A stretch of DNA of 45,666 nucleotides from JACJYC01 sp964558465 (lineage in GTDB: Bacteria; Bacteroidota; Bacteroidia; Chitinophagales; Saprospiraceae). Each line of letters starts with the position of its first letter. The stretch's first letter is position 1. Below, piece by piece: positions 1 through 9,037 of this stretch. The notes below the pieces were generated by a model. The model saw nothing but the letters and a program-made list of their open reading frames with translations. It was not told the DNA's origin and searched no databases. Made by a program: the position numbers and the translations under genes. The stretch spans positions 1-45,666 of the forward strand of contig CAZLEF010000056.1 in assembly GCA_964558465.1 (NCBI GenBank), written 5' to 3'.

Positions 1-178
1 TCACCAAGTCACCAAGTCACCAAGTCACCAAGTCACCAAGTCACCAAATCACCAAGTCGCCAAGTCACCAAGTCACCAAATCACCAAGTCACCAAGTCAC
101 CAAGTCACCAAGTCACCAAGTCACCAAGTCACCAAATCACCAAATCACCAAGTCGCCAAGTCACCAAGTCACCAAGTC
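1..178. repeat. TCACCAAG tandem array, about 22 units
   Basis: An 8-bp unit TCACCAAG repeats head to tail with point variants (TCACCAAA, TCGCCAAG). There are no spacers, so it is not a CRISPR array. The left end is cut by the window. The same unit recurs in two inverted clusters around the four-helix-bundle gene near 16.7-17.4 kb. The array ends about 50 bases before the first gene and is non-coding as far as I can see. Confidence 0.95.
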
Positions 179-225
179 AATACGCATAATCACCCAACTG
201 TTTTCACAATTTAAAAATCAAAATC

Positions 226-753
226 ATGAAATTCATTCGAGTCTTTTTTCTTGCAATGGCGCTGGTCGCTTTTGGCGCCGGCCTTTCCGCCCAGGATAAC
301 GCGATCGACAAGTATTTCCAGCAATATGTCGACGATGACCGGTTCACCGTGGTTTACATCAGCCCGAAAATGTTCCAGCTTTTTGAAAACCTGGACATGG
401 ACGAACTCGACATGGACGACGAAGAAAGCCGGATCTTTATGGAAGTCGCCAAAGATATGCGCGGCCTCCGCATACTTACCTCCGAGGAGAATGTCGCCGG
501 CTTTTACAAAGAAGCAAAAGCAAAGATTAATACCTCTGAATACGAACCCCTGATCACTGTTCGAAGCAAATCGGAGGATAATGTCGAGTTCCTGATCAAG
601 GAAGAAGGCGATAAAATTTCTGAATTGCTGTTGATCGCCGGCGGGAACGATTCCTTTGTCCTGCTGAGCTTTATCGGCTCTTTTGACCTTGCGAAGGTAA
701 CCAAAATGGCCAAGGAGATCGAAAAGGAGAATAAACTGAAAAAGCAGGATTAG
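226..753 (+). CDS. DUF4252 exported protein, copy 1
   Basis: A 175-residue protein with an N-terminal signal peptide (hydrophobic residues 7-20, likely cleavage after GLSA before QDN). The body fits the DUF4252 family of small exported Bacteroidota proteins: an acidic N-terminal helix region, the segment TVVYISPKMFQL, and a C-terminal part with VEFLIKEEGDKISELLLI. The second gene downstream is a clear paralogue of equal length, sharing FLIKEEGDKI versus FFIKEKGDKI and LTSEENV versus LSVEDGN. Family function is unknown; members are often found near ECF sigma/anti-sigma genes, but none is seen here. The ATG start fits the signal peptide. Confidence 0.8.
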   Translation: MKFIRVFFLAMALVAFGAGLSAQDNAIDKYFQQYVDDDRFTVVYISPKMFQLFENLDMDELDMDDEESRIFMEVAKDMRGLRILTSEENVAGFYKEAKAKINTSEYEPLITVRSKSEDNVEFLIKEEGDKISELLLIAGGNDSFVLLSFIGSFDLAKVTKMAKEIEKENKLKKQD

Positions 754-850
754 GCTGTTTATCTGATTGTTTTATTTCTTTCTGACCCGGTTGTTTGGGA
801 TGGTTTGCTGTAAATCAAGGTAGTTAACCATCATCCCGAAGTGGGGACAC

Positions 851-887
851 AAACCACCCCAAACCATCCAAACCATCCAAACCATCA
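851..887. repeat. Short 9-bp tandem repeat AAACCATCC
   Basis: Three near-perfect AAACCATCC units, preceded by a degenerate AAACCACCCC, sit immediately upstream of the second DUF4252 gene. The last unit ends seven bases before its ATG, so the array forms the whole leader. An effect on translation is conceivable but not shown. Confidence 0.85.
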
Positions 888-893
888 CAAAAA

Positions 894-1421
894 ATGTCCA
901 AAATCACCCTGACAATAGCTGCAATCCTGTTTTTCTGGACAGGCGTTTTTGCACAGAAAAGTGCATTGCAAGAATTTTACAACAAATACAAGGACCGGGA
1001 AAACGTAGTGGATGTCAAAATCGGCGGATTGCTGGTCAAAATGGCTGCAGCTTTCAGCGAAGACGAGGAAGCCCGGCAAATTATGAAAAAAATCGACCGC
1101 CTGCGGTTGTTAAGTGTGGAAGACGGGAACCCGGTCAGTCCGGATGATTTCAAAAATCTCACCCGGCGCATCCAGACCGAATCTTACGAGCATTTGATGC
1201 AATTCAGGGAAAAGGATCAAAATATTGACTTTTTTATCAAAGAAAAAGGCGATAAGATCACGGAAGTGCTGCTGTTTGTCAATGAAAATGACAGTTTTCT
1301 GATGCTCAGCATCCAGGGCCTCTTCCGGTTCAGCGACCTGCAAAACCTGCATCCGGATGTGAACGGCGGGGATAAATTCAGGCAATTGCCCAAAGACCGA
1401 AAGGCCATCCCGCAGGTGTGA
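894..1421 (+). CDS. DUF4252 exported protein, copy 2
   Basis: A 175-residue paralogue of the upstream DUF4252 protein and exactly the same length. It has a signal peptide (hydrophobic residues 4-18, likely cleavage after VFA before QKS), a central segment LRLLSVEDGNPV, and the family-like FFIKEKGDKITEVLLFV near residues 112-128. The C-terminus has diverged and is rich in charge. The pair looks like a tandem duplication with 140 bases between the genes, most of it repeat. The function of the family is not established. Confidence 0.78.
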   Translation: MSKITLTIAAILFFWTGVFAQKSALQEFYNKYKDRENVVDVKIGGLLVKMAAAFSEDEEARQIMKKIDRLRLLSVEDGNPVSPDDFKNLTRRIQTESYEHLMQFREKDQNIDFFIKEKGDKITEVLLFVNENDSFLMLSIQGLFRFSDLQNLHPDVNGGDKFRQLPKDRKAIPQV

Positions 1422-1433
1422 ATAAATATTTCT

Positions 1434-1574
1434 ATTGATGATTGACGATTACCCCGCTAAATCGGGGCAGGCTATGATTGATGATTTTTGATGTTTTAGG
1501 GGGCGTGGTATGCATCCGCCGTTTTCCTCCATCATCAATCATCAATCATCAATCATCAATCATCAATCATCAAT
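1434..1574. repeat. Inverted heptamer repeats around a CCCCG hairpin
   Basis: The left part holds ATTGATGATTGACGATT and ATGATTGATGAT. The right part (1530-1574) holds about six tandem ATCATCA units, which are the reverse complement, so the arms can pair. Inside the left arm is a small hairpin CCCCG-CTAAAT-CGGGG (1452-1467). It lies between the converging DUF4252 copy 2 and GAF-protein genes, so it may act as a bidirectional terminator, although there is no long T-run directly after the stem. Confidence 0.75.
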
Positions 1575-1643
1575 AAAAAATTACATTATAAAAATAAATG
1601 ATGCGTTTGCTTTGGGGCGCTCCCTGTGATTGCCCCAACGGTG

Positions 1644-4016
1644 TCACGGCGCCACCTCCACCCGCAAAGCCTTCAACCCTTGAACCCCCTGCAGGCGGGC
1701 CAGGTGCAAGTCTTCAATTTCGTCCCTGATCAACCCTTTTTGCACCATATAATTCAGGTAAGAAAGGTATTCCTGCCGGTCTTTGTCATGCAGGTAGACA
1801 ATGGCAATCTTGTTGGCCTGTGTCAGCCTTTCTTCCGTTCCCTCAACGGTTGCCTTATCAATCCTTTTTTTCAGGATCTCGTAACGCACATTGTATGCCC
1901 CGTCCACGTCAAATTGTTTTTCTTCCTGCCGGAATTTTATGGACAAATGGGAGGTGTAGGCAAACACGAGTTGGGCAGTGGTCAGAGGGGTGGGCAACTG
2001 GGGCCCAAGATCCCTCACCAGCTTAGTAATACCCACCATATGGATCAGTTGCCATAAACGAAAATTCCGGAGGTGGATGTTCGAAAACTTGCCGGTTTTC
2101 AGTAAAGACTGGCCGATATACAGGTCGTATTCGACACCGTCGGTTTTGTATTTTTCAAAATAATGCGGCAGGGTGGATTGCATCTCCTCCTCGGAATGGT
2201 CCAGGTAGTCGCCAATAGCCTGATTGAGTTGCGCTACACTGTCTTCAAATTTTTTCCGCTCCTGGTAGACGATGCCCAGGTTCGGGTCAATTTCCCTGAA
2301 ATACAGTTCGAAAACCCGGTTCAGTTCAGGATAGTCTGCTTTGATCTGTTGAAAAACCGGATGAATTTCCTGGTGAATGAATTCAACCACCCTTGTTTCA
2401 TCGCTGGAGGAAAAATCGGTTCCCAATTGGGCGATCTCCTGATTCACAATGAAATTCAACTGATCCAGCAGCGGAAAATTAATGGAACCGGACAAGGCGC
2501 TGAGCGTGTCTCCCGCCAGTTTCAAATTATGGATCAAATCGCTTTGGATGGCATGGTTCCGCTTGGTTGAAGAACCCACGATATCAGCCTGTCCGTACAA
2601 GGGATAGACGTCTTGAAAAACAATTTCTTCGGCCTGGGCCCGGGGCATTCGTTCCCGCTTTTCAAGCAGATTAAAAGCCGCTTTCGTAAAACGCCAGGTA
2701 ACGCTGGGATGCAAGGCGGTAAACTGCTCGCGCATGATGGCTTCCAGGCGGTTGTCCAGTTCATCCCGGCTGCGGGCAATCGCCATGGTAAAGAGCCCAA
2801 CCAGATCTTTAAACCTGGATTCGACAAAGCTGTTGAGCGCAAAAGGGCGACCAGAACCAATTTCCAGCAGGCCGATCACCTGATCCCCATTGATCAGGGG
2901 CGCCACCAGGTAACTCCGGATACCCTTTGCAAGTAATTTTTTTTCAATGGCGGTTTTTGATCCGGCTGTTTTAAGGTCTTCCACCAATAAGACCTCGCGG
3001 TATCTGCAGGCTTTGTCGTATACGGAATTGGCATATTTTTCGTCCAGAATGCAATCTACCTCCTCTGCCAGAAAATCAAAACGGATCTGGTAACGATGGT
3101 CGACGGCATTGGCTTTGGGATAATCAATAGCGGTGAGGCCCAATTTGAGATCCTGAATATTAAAATATTGCCGTAGAATATTTTCCAGTTTGCCGATATG
3201 CTCCTGATCCAGGATCGCCCGCGGTTCCAGGAGGGCGTGTTTAAGACGGGAAGAGGCGTCTTCGGCGGTAATGTCGATCAGATTGGCTACCATAAACCCT
3301 TCGAATGCAAAGGAATCGGCAGGCAAGTATGTTAACCACAGATCCAGGTCATAAATATTGCTCAGCAGGTCATGGATCTGTTCTTGTGTCAATCTTTTGA
3401 GCGGCTTGAGGAATTTGATCTCGACAAAGTCGAAATTCAGGTCGAGTTTAAAAAAACGGGACTTGCCGGTTTTTTTGTCGGTAGCGGAAATATTGACCGG
3501 AGAATTGATGGCCAGGTCAAGGTTATACACCCGGTTCAGGATAAAACTGCATGCCCGTATGATAATGCCTGATGCCATTTTATCCTGGGTATCTGAAAAA
3601 AGAAAGTTCGTCTCATTTTCAGCAATAAGTTTTTCCAGGGCAGGCGTGATATAAAACGCATTCATACTGAAGGGCACGCAAAGCTTGGTGTATTGCCTTT
3701 CGCGAAGGGCCGGCGCCAGAATGAACATGCTCATCATTTCTATCAGCCCTTTATAATTGCACAGGCCGGCGCAATCCAGATGCTCCTCCCTGAATTCCGG
3801 CGACTTTTCAAGCAAGTCTAAAACGGACCTCGCCAGAAAAGACTCCGCCTCATCCGGGCTCGTCAGCTTGGATTCAACGTATTTGATCATAGGCCTGAAA
3901 CTCAACTCAACTTTGAACGGAATGGTTCTGATCCCCATTTGTTCAAATACGTTTTCTCCAGGACCTATCGAAAACGGCCTTAAGCCCGGCACGGGGGTTG
4001 CGGCGATTGTTTCCAT
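1644..4016 (-). CDS. GAF-domain signalling-like protein
   Basis: A 790-residue soluble protein without a signal peptide or membrane segments. A GAF-like domain lies at about residues 305-420, with the core KLLAKGIRSYLVAPLINGDQ followed by VIGLLEIGS. The 300 residues before it and 370 after it are mostly helical and match nothing I recognise; the C-terminal part contains many charged, coiled-coil-like stretches. There is no kinase, GGDEF or DNA-binding motif. I prefer the ATG at 4016 over a TTG four codons upstream. It is transcribed divergently from the FG-GAP/PKD protein across about 220 bases. Role unknown; small-molecule sensing is only inferred from the GAF fold. Confidence 0.75.
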   Translation of the reverse strand: METIAATPVPGLRPFSIGPGENVFEQMGIRTIPFKVELSFRPMIKYVESKLTSPDEAESFLARSVLDLLEKSPEFREEHLDCAGLCNYKGLIEMMSMFILAPALRERQYTKLCVPFSMNAFYITPALEKLIAENETNFLFSDTQDKMASGIIIRACSFILNRVYNLDLAINSPVNISATDKKTGKSRFFKLDLNFDFVEIKFLKPLKRLTQEQIHDLLSNIYDLDLWLTYLPADSFAFEGFMVANLIDITAEDASSRLKHALLEPRAILDQEHIGKLENILRQYFNIQDLKLGLTAIDYPKANAVDHRYQIRFDFLAEEVDCILDEKYANSVYDKACRYREVLLVEDLKTAGSKTAIEKKLLAKGIRSYLVAPLINGDQVIGLLEIGSGRPFALNSFVESRFKDLVGLFTMAIARSRDELDNRLEAIMREQFTALHPSVTWRFTKAAFNLLEKRERMPRAQAEEIVFQDVYPLYGQADIVGSSTKRNHAIQSDLIHNLKLAGDTLSALSGSINFPLLDQLNFIVNQEIAQLGTDFSSSDETRVVEFIHQEIHPVFQQIKADYPELNRVFELYFREIDPNLGIVYQERKKFEDSVAQLNQAIGDYLDHSEEEMQSTLPHYFEKYKTDGVEYDLYIGQSLLKTGKFSNIHLRNFRLWQLIHMVGITKLVRDLGPQLPTPLTTAQLVFAYTSHLSIKFRQEEKQFDVDGAYNVRYEILKKRIDKATVEGTEERLTQANKIAIVYLHDKDRQEYLSYLNYMVQKGLIRDEIEDLHLARLQGVQGLKALRVEVAP

Positions 4017-4239
4017 GATGGGTGTCAATAAGTTAGCTCAAAACACAGGTCATAGTATAAACAATGTGAACTGCCGAAAGGATGTATCCGAAACAACCAT
4101 TTGGATGAAAGTTTCGACATATTGCCGCCTGCACCCGATAAAATTAAGAATGTTATATGTCAATTGTCCCTAATTTATTTCATAAGGATGGCTGTTATTT
4201 CGATATTTGCCGCATTCAGTTTATTTAAAGACGACTTCT

Positions 4240-7200
4240 ATGATCAAACCATGGGCAGTTTGCCTCATCTCTGTGACAACCTTTTCTTTACACGCGCAAT
4301 TCAGTTTTACCAACCGAAGCTCAAGGCTCGCCCATAATCCGGTCTACAGCGGTGTGGCCATCGGTGTGGCGGATATGAATTCCGACGGACTGGACGATAT
4401 TGTCCGCATTGACCAGTCCTCCAAAATGATGATCGATTACCAGCCGGCGGTTCAAAACCAATTTACCGGTTACCAGTTTGGTCAGTTGCTGGGCAAACAA
4501 TGGAGCATGTGCATTGCCGATGTGGACAGCAACGGCTTCAATGATGTTTTTACCGGCGGTAATAACAACGGATTAAAACTCCTGAAAGCCAACAGCACCG
4601 GCGCCGCTTATACCCTGACCACGATCACCCAGAACCCGATCTTCCTGCAAGGTTCCAATTTTGCCGATATCGATAACGACGGGGATGCCGATCTGTTTGC
4701 CTGCCACGACAACGGCAAAAGCCAGCCTTTCCGCAACAATGGCGCCGGACAATTTACCCTCGATTACACCCTCATCGACGCTGCTTCCACCGTGCCCTCT
4801 GATAATTCGGGCAATTACGGTTCGGTCTGGACAGATTACAACAACGACGGGAATATTGACCTCTATATCTCCAAATGCAGGGCGGGTGTGAATAATCCAA
4901 ATGACGGGCGCCGGCTCAATTTGTTATTCCGGAACAATGGGGACGGAACCTTCACCGACGTAGCCCTGCAGGCAGGTTTGCGCCCTTTTGCCCAATCATG
5001 GGCCGCCGACTTCGCCGATCTGGATAACGACGGCGATATGGATTGTTTCGTAATTGCCCACGACGTCCTCAGCATGCTGTTCCGCAATAATGGCGACGGA
5101 ACTTTCACCGACATTACCCTGGATAGCGGAATCGCCGACGCACTGGATGCTTTGGGGCCCGGTATCCAGTGCCGTTTTGCCGATTTTGATAACGACGGTT
5201 TTATGGATTTGATCACTACAACCGTCGGATTGGGCTACGGCCTTTTTCACAACAATGGCGATCTGACGTTCACCAGCCAGAATAATGCATTTCCCGGTGT
5301 GAGCTATATTCAATCCCTCGCTACCGGCGATTTGAACAATGACGGTTTTATGGACGTTATGGCTGCCTTTGCAGAAGGGTACAATACCCCCAGCAGCACC
5401 CTTTCGGATGCCTTGTTCATCAACAACGGTAACAGCAATAATTATTTGAAGGTGAGGCTGAACGGGGTCGAAAGCAACCCCAACGGTATTGGCGCCAGAC
5501 TGGAACTCTACGGCGACTGGGGTGTCCAGCTGCGGGAGGTGCGGAGCGGCGAAAGTTATGGCATCATGCATTCCCTGACCCAGCATTTTGGCCTGGGAGA
5601 CTTGCTGGCCATCGACAGCCTGGTCGTTCGCTGGCCATCCGGAATTGTGGATAAGATTCAGGACCCCTCGCCCAACCAGACCCTGGTGCTGACAGAAGGG
5701 GCCAATTGTCAGCCGGGTTTCGGATTCAGCTTCCAGGGCGCCGGGCTGGAATATACTTTTTCTGACCAGAGTACGGTGGCTGCAAATACCTGGACCTGGG
5801 ATTTCGGCGACGGCACAACCTCCGAAATGGAATCTCCTGTTCACACTTTTCAGGCCGCGGGCGCCTTCACGGTCTGCCTCACCGTTAGCGGAAGTTGCGG
5901 CTCAGGAACCGTTTGCGAAACCGTCCATATCAATTGTACCCCGCCGGACGCTATTTTTGGCAAAACGGAAAATGACCTGACGCTTTCATTCCAGGATCAA
6001 TCCCTCAACGATCCGGTCGGATGGCTGTGGACATTCGGCGACGGGGGTTCTTCCACCGAACAAAACCCGGTTCATGTTTTTCCGGCCCCGGGTGATTATT
6101 TCGTTTGCCTGGTGGCGACAAACGCCTGTGGCCAGGATTCGGAAACCTGCTCCCTGATCACCGTGGCCTGCAACAGTACAGAAGCAGACTTTACTTTTCA
6201 GGCCGACGAACTATCGGTTGCGTTTACGGATGCCTCCACTGCGGATGTCGAATCCTGGCAATGGAATTTTGGGGATAGTACGACTTCCACCCAGGTCAAT
6301 CCGACCCATACCTTCGATCTGCCGGGAACCTACCTGGTTTGTTTGACCGTAACCGGCGCCTGCGGCGATGAAACAACCTGCGTCCTGCTTACCGTCAGTT
6401 GCCCGGCGCCTTCCCTGGGCCTCGCCGTTTCCGGTGAGAATCTTACCTATTTGCTCAGCGCAACAGCGCCGGGCGCTACGGAGTTTTTATGGACCATCGA
6501 CAGTGCCGGTATTTCTACCTTGCCTGAACTGGTCTATGCGTTTCCCGAACCGGGAAATTACGAAGTTTGTCTCCAGGCCGGCAGCGTCTGCGGGTCAACC
6601 CGGGAGTGCACATCGGTAACCGTAACCTGCCCCTTGCCGGTTGCCGGGTTTAATTACCAGAGCGATGGGTTAACGCTTTCGTTCACCGACCAGTCGACCG
6701 GCCAGATTGATACCTGGATGTGGACTTTTGGAGATGGCGCGTCCGCGCAAGCTCCGGACATTTTCCACACTTATGAAGCCCCGGGGCAATACGAAATTTG
6801 TCTGACTCTGGCCTCCCCCTGCGGCGAAACCCAATTTTGCTCGACGGTCGAAGTGAACTGTCCGGCGCCTCAAGCCGGATTTACGGTCGAGACAGATGAA
6901 TTGAACGCTATTTTCAGCAACCATACAACAGGGGAAGCAGAAGTTTACCAATGGACTTTCGGAGACGGGCAAGGTTCAACAGAGGCGGAGCCTGCCCATG
7001 CGTATGCCGCTCCGGGAACTTACGAGGTCTGCCTGTCAGTCGGTTCGATATGCGGGAGTACCCAAATTTGTCAGGAAGTAACGGTCACCTGCACTGCGCC
7101 GCAAGCCTTGTTTTCTCCATCCGGTATCGGCCTGAACCAGGTTTTTCTGGATGCTTCTTCCAATTCGCCGACCTCCTGGTTTTGGGACTTTGGCGACGGA

Positions 7201-7593
7201 AACACGAGCGCCGAACAAAACCCGTTCCATGTTTTTGCACAGGCCGGTAATTTTAATATTTGCCTCACAGCGTCTAATGTCTGCGGCGAAGATACCCATT
7301 GCCAAACGGTTACGGTAACCCCGACCCCCACCCTTGACCCTGACCTGCAGCAACGGATTACGGTTGCACCCAATCCCGCGGTTTCCAGGTTCAGGCTAGG
7401 AATGGAAGACCCTCCGACAGGGGAATGCATGCTGGCGATCGTGACCCCGGATGGCGCCCTTGCAAGGTTGATCCGGAAGGTGCGGTCCAATCAGGAAATT
7501 GACCTGGAGGGCTTGCCTGCAGGTATGTATTTCCTGCATTTTACTTGGGAAGGCGGCGAATTTGCGGTGAAAAAACTGGTCATTTCAAGGTGA
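4240..7593 (+). CDS. Secreted FG-GAP/ASPIC/PKD protein with T9SS signal
   Basis: An 1117-residue cell-surface or secreted protein. In order: signal peptide (residues 1-19, cleaved around LHA before QFS); VCBS/FG-GAP repeats with DNDGD and NNDGF calcium-type loops (about 30-395); an ASPIC/UnbV domain (about 400-487, ending in LVVRWPSG); seven PKD-type domains (about 490-1027), each built around FGDG and with recurring cysteines, the fourth degenerate because FGDG is lost; and a C-terminal type IX secretion sorting domain (VAPNPA near 1045, final KKLVIS). The ATG at 4240 is chosen over an upstream TTG because it begins the signal peptide exactly. Family knowledge suggests outer-surface display or release through T9SS; the ligand is unknown. 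Confidence 0.9.
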   Translation: MIKPWAVCLISVTTFSLHAQFSFTNRSSRLAHNPVYSGVAIGVADMNSDGLDDIVRIDQSSKMMIDYQPAVQNQFTGYQFGQLLGKQWSMCIADVDSNGFNDVFTGGNNNGLKLLKANSTGAAYTLTTITQNPIFLQGSNFADIDNDGDADLFACHDNGKSQPFRNNGAGQFTLDYTLIDAASTVPSDNSGNYGSVWTDYNNDGNIDLYISKCRAGVNNPNDGRRLNLLFRNNGDGTFTDVALQAGLRPFAQSWAADFADLDNDGDMDCFVIAHDVLSMLFRNNGDGTFTDITLDSGIADALDALGPGIQCRFADFDNDGFMDLITTTVGLGYGLFHNNGDLTFTSQNNAFPGVSYIQSLATGDLNNDGFMDVMAAFAEGYNTPSSTLSDALFINNGNSNNYLKVRLNGVESNPNGIGARLELYGDWGVQLREVRSGESYGIMHSLTQHFGLGDLLAIDSLVVRWPSGIVDKIQDPSPNQTLVLTEGANCQPGFGFSFQGAGLEYTFSDQSTVAANTWTWDFGDGTTSEMESPVHTFQAAGAFTVCLTVSGSCGSGTVCETVHINCTPPDAIFGKTENDLTLSFQDQSLNDPVGWLWTFGDGGSSTEQNPVHVFPAPGDYFVCLVATNACGQDSETCSLITVACNSTEADFTFQADELSVAFTDASTADVESWQWNFGDSTTSTQVNPTHTFDLPGTYLVCLTVTGACGDETTCVLLTVSCPAPSLGLAVSGENLTYLLSATAPGATEFLWTIDSAGISTLPELVYAFPEPGNYEVCLQAGSVCGSTRECTSVTVTCPLPVAGFNYQSDGLTLSFTDQSTGQIDTWMWTFGDGASAQAPDIFHTYEAPGQYEICLTLASPCGETQFCSTVEVNCPAPQAGFTVETDELNAIFSNHTTGEAEVYQWTFGDGQGSTEAEPAHAYAAPGTYEVCLSVGSICGSTQICQEVTVTCTAPQALFSPSGIGLNQVFLDASSNSPTSWFWDFGDGNTSAEQNPFHVFAQAGNFNICLTASNVCGEDTHCQTVTVTPTPTLDPDLQQRITVAPNPAVSRFRLGMEDPPTGECMLAIVTPDGALARLIRKVRSNQEIDLEGLPAGMYFLHFTWEGGEFAVKKLVISR

Positions 7594-7704
7594 GTTATGG
7601 ATAGTACCACTAAGGACACTTAGGACACTGAGTTAACCTGTGTTTTGGATAGCGATCCGGCCTGCCCTGAAGGGCGGCGAGGCAAGAGGTGTGGATACAG
7701 GAAT

Positions 7705-7766
7705 GAGCTTCGAGTATCGAGTATCGAGTTTCGAGCTTCGAGCATCCAGCATCGAGCATCAGGCAT
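7705..7766. repeat. Degenerate 7-8 bp TCGAGYAT array
   Basis: About eight imperfect units of the type TCGAGTAT, TCGAGCTT and TCGAGCAT. The array runs into the last codons and stop of the zinc-hydrolase gene on the minus strand, so that gene's final residues are encoded by repeat DNA. The rest of the 7594-7704 gap holds only short low-complexity sequence and a small GCCCTGAAGGGC hairpin. Confidence 0.85.
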
Positions 7767-8694
7767 ACCCCAAATGAAACAAAGCATCCCCCGGGCTGAC
7801 GACCGGCGCGTTGTTGTGACCGATGATAAAACCGTCTTTTGGCGCGTATATCCGCGTGGAAGGCTCTTCACCGAAGGGATCGTTGAGCAAACCGATCGGC
7901 TCACCCCGGACAATCGGGTGGCCCGAGCATTTTTGCCACAAAAACATACCGGCCCGGGGCGCCCGGATCCATTCGGTATTGGGATAGATTACCCCCTTCG
8001 GCTTCGGCGCCTCGCCTTCCATCATGCCTTGCCCGACCATCACCCTGCGCAGGCCCTCCAAAGCGATGGAAATGGCAAGGCCGTCGTAACGCAGGTTTTC
8101 ACCGCCCTCGAAGACGATCACCGACTTGCCTTTGTCGAGCGCCGCTTTCCGAAAAGACTGGGCAATGGGTTTGGACGCAAGGGCGACCGGAGCCCCGAAC
8201 TGGGTTGCCAACTCAAGCGCTTTGGCGTCTCCCCTGGTGAACCGGATCTGTGGGTAATTGTAATGGTTGCGTCCGCCAGTGTGGAAATCGATCCCGAAAT
8301 CGATATTGTGAAGGACTTTGCGGGTCAGCAACCGGGCGACTCTGGAAGCAAGCGACCCCTGGTGGTTGCCGGGAAAACTCCGGTTAACGTCTTTGCCATC
8401 CGGCACGTCCCGGCTGTAATTGATAAAACCGTAAATATTGAGTAACGGGATGACAATGGCCGCGCCTTTCCGGATCTGTTCAAAAAAACCTTGCTGGATG
8501 GCGCGCCGGAGGATTTCAACGCCGTTGATCTCATCGCCGTGCACGCCGCCAAGCGCCAGCATAACCGGGCCGGGGTCTGCACCCCGGTAAACATGGGCGC
8601 GAATGCTGATCTTGTTCCCGGAGGGCAACTGGCCTACCGGGATCTTCACCGTGGCCTGTTGGCCGGGAAGAATCACTGAATTGTGAATAATCAT
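7759..8694 (-). CDS. Succinylglutamate desuccinylase/aspartoacylase-family zinc hydrolase
   Basis: A 311-residue member of the AstE/AspA zinc-carboxypeptidase-like family, which hydrolyses N-acyl amino acids or related amides. The expected residues are visible: HGDE (His52, Glu55) and DFHTGG (His138) as zinc ligands, the substrate-binding DVNRSFPG (102-109), and VFEGG with the candidate catalytic Glu196. The C-terminal beta domain (about 220-311) is of normal length. The protein is cytoplasmic, with no signal peptide. It starts 15 bases after the acyl-carrier-like gene on the same strand, so the two are probably co-transcribed. The substrate cannot be read from the sequence; Bacteroidota carry many such genes outside arginine catabolism. 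Confidence 0.88.
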   Translation of the reverse strand: MIIHNSVILPGQQATVKIPVGQLPSGNKISIRAHVYRGADPGPVMLALGGVHGDEINGVEILRRAIQQGFFEQIRKGAAIVIPLLNIYGFINYSRDVPDGKDVNRSFPGNHQGSLASRVARLLTRKVLHNIDFGIDFHTGGRNHYNYPQIRFTRGDAKALELATQFGAPVALASKPIAQSFRKAALDKGKSVIVFEGGENLRYDGLAISIALEGLRRVMVGQGMMEGEAPKPKGVIYPNTEWIRAPRAGMFLWQKCSGHPIVRGEPIGLLNDPFGEEPSTRIYAPKDGFIIGHNNAPVVSPGDALFHLGYA

Positions 8695-8709
8695 CCCCCA
8701 AAGTTAAAC

Positions 8710-8952
8710 TCAAGCTGCGTACTTTTGAAATAAAAAGCTCGCATCCTGCACCGTCTCGATACCTTCAACTTCTTCAGAGGTTAGAAAAATGTTGAACCGG
8801 CTCTCCAATTCAGCAATGAGCAGCATCAAATCCATTGCATCCAGGTGCAAATGGTCCTGGAGGCGGGTATAAGGGTAAATCCGGGTGGGGGGAACGTTCA
8901 ATCGCCAACTGATGTGGTCGATTACGCGGTCCTGCGTCGTCTTGGTTTCCAT
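8710..8952 (-). CDS. Acyl-carrier-protein-like protein lacking the phosphopantetheine serine
   Basis: An 80-residue protein with the size and four-helix pattern of an acyl carrier protein. The signature that normally reads D-S-L/M here reads LHLDAMDLMLLIAELESRF, so the attachment serine is Ala39 (codon GCA). Helix III positions (GIETVQDASFLF) are kept. It is followed after 15 bases by the AstE/AspA-type hydrolase. Without serine it cannot be a normal phosphopantetheine carrier. It may be a structural or regulatory ACP-like protein, or a degenerate one. The fold assignment is inference from the pattern. Confidence 0.72.
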   Translation of the reverse strand: METKTTQDRVIDHISWRLNVPPTRIYPYTRLQDHLHLDAMDLMLLIAELESRFNIFLTSEEVEGIETVQDASFLFQKYAA

Positions 8953-8966
8953 TGTCTGATCTGTCC

Positions 8967-8999
8967 TTTATGAGATTGTTTTCATTCAACTCTCATAAA
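8967..8999. terminator. Inverted repeat between corA and the ACP-like gene
   Basis: Perfect 9-bp arms TTTATGAGA and TCTCATAAA are separated by 15 bases in the 85-base gap between the corA stop and the ACP-like start. It could end corA transcription or be an operator for the downstream pair. There is no strong T-run, so an intrinsic terminator is only possible. Confidence 0.45.
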
Positions 9000-9037
9000 A
9001 CGCAGACCAGGACTTTTAAGTTGCTTCTGACCGGAGG

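Noticed and set aside
1..178. CRISPR array
   Set aside because: Units of 8 bp follow each other without any spacer, and no cas genes are present in the window.
4996..5844. Minus-strand frame of 282 codons inside the FG-GAP/PKD gene
   Set aside because: It is antisense to DNDGD-type repeats and the ASPIC domain, which explain its openness; no independent protein features.
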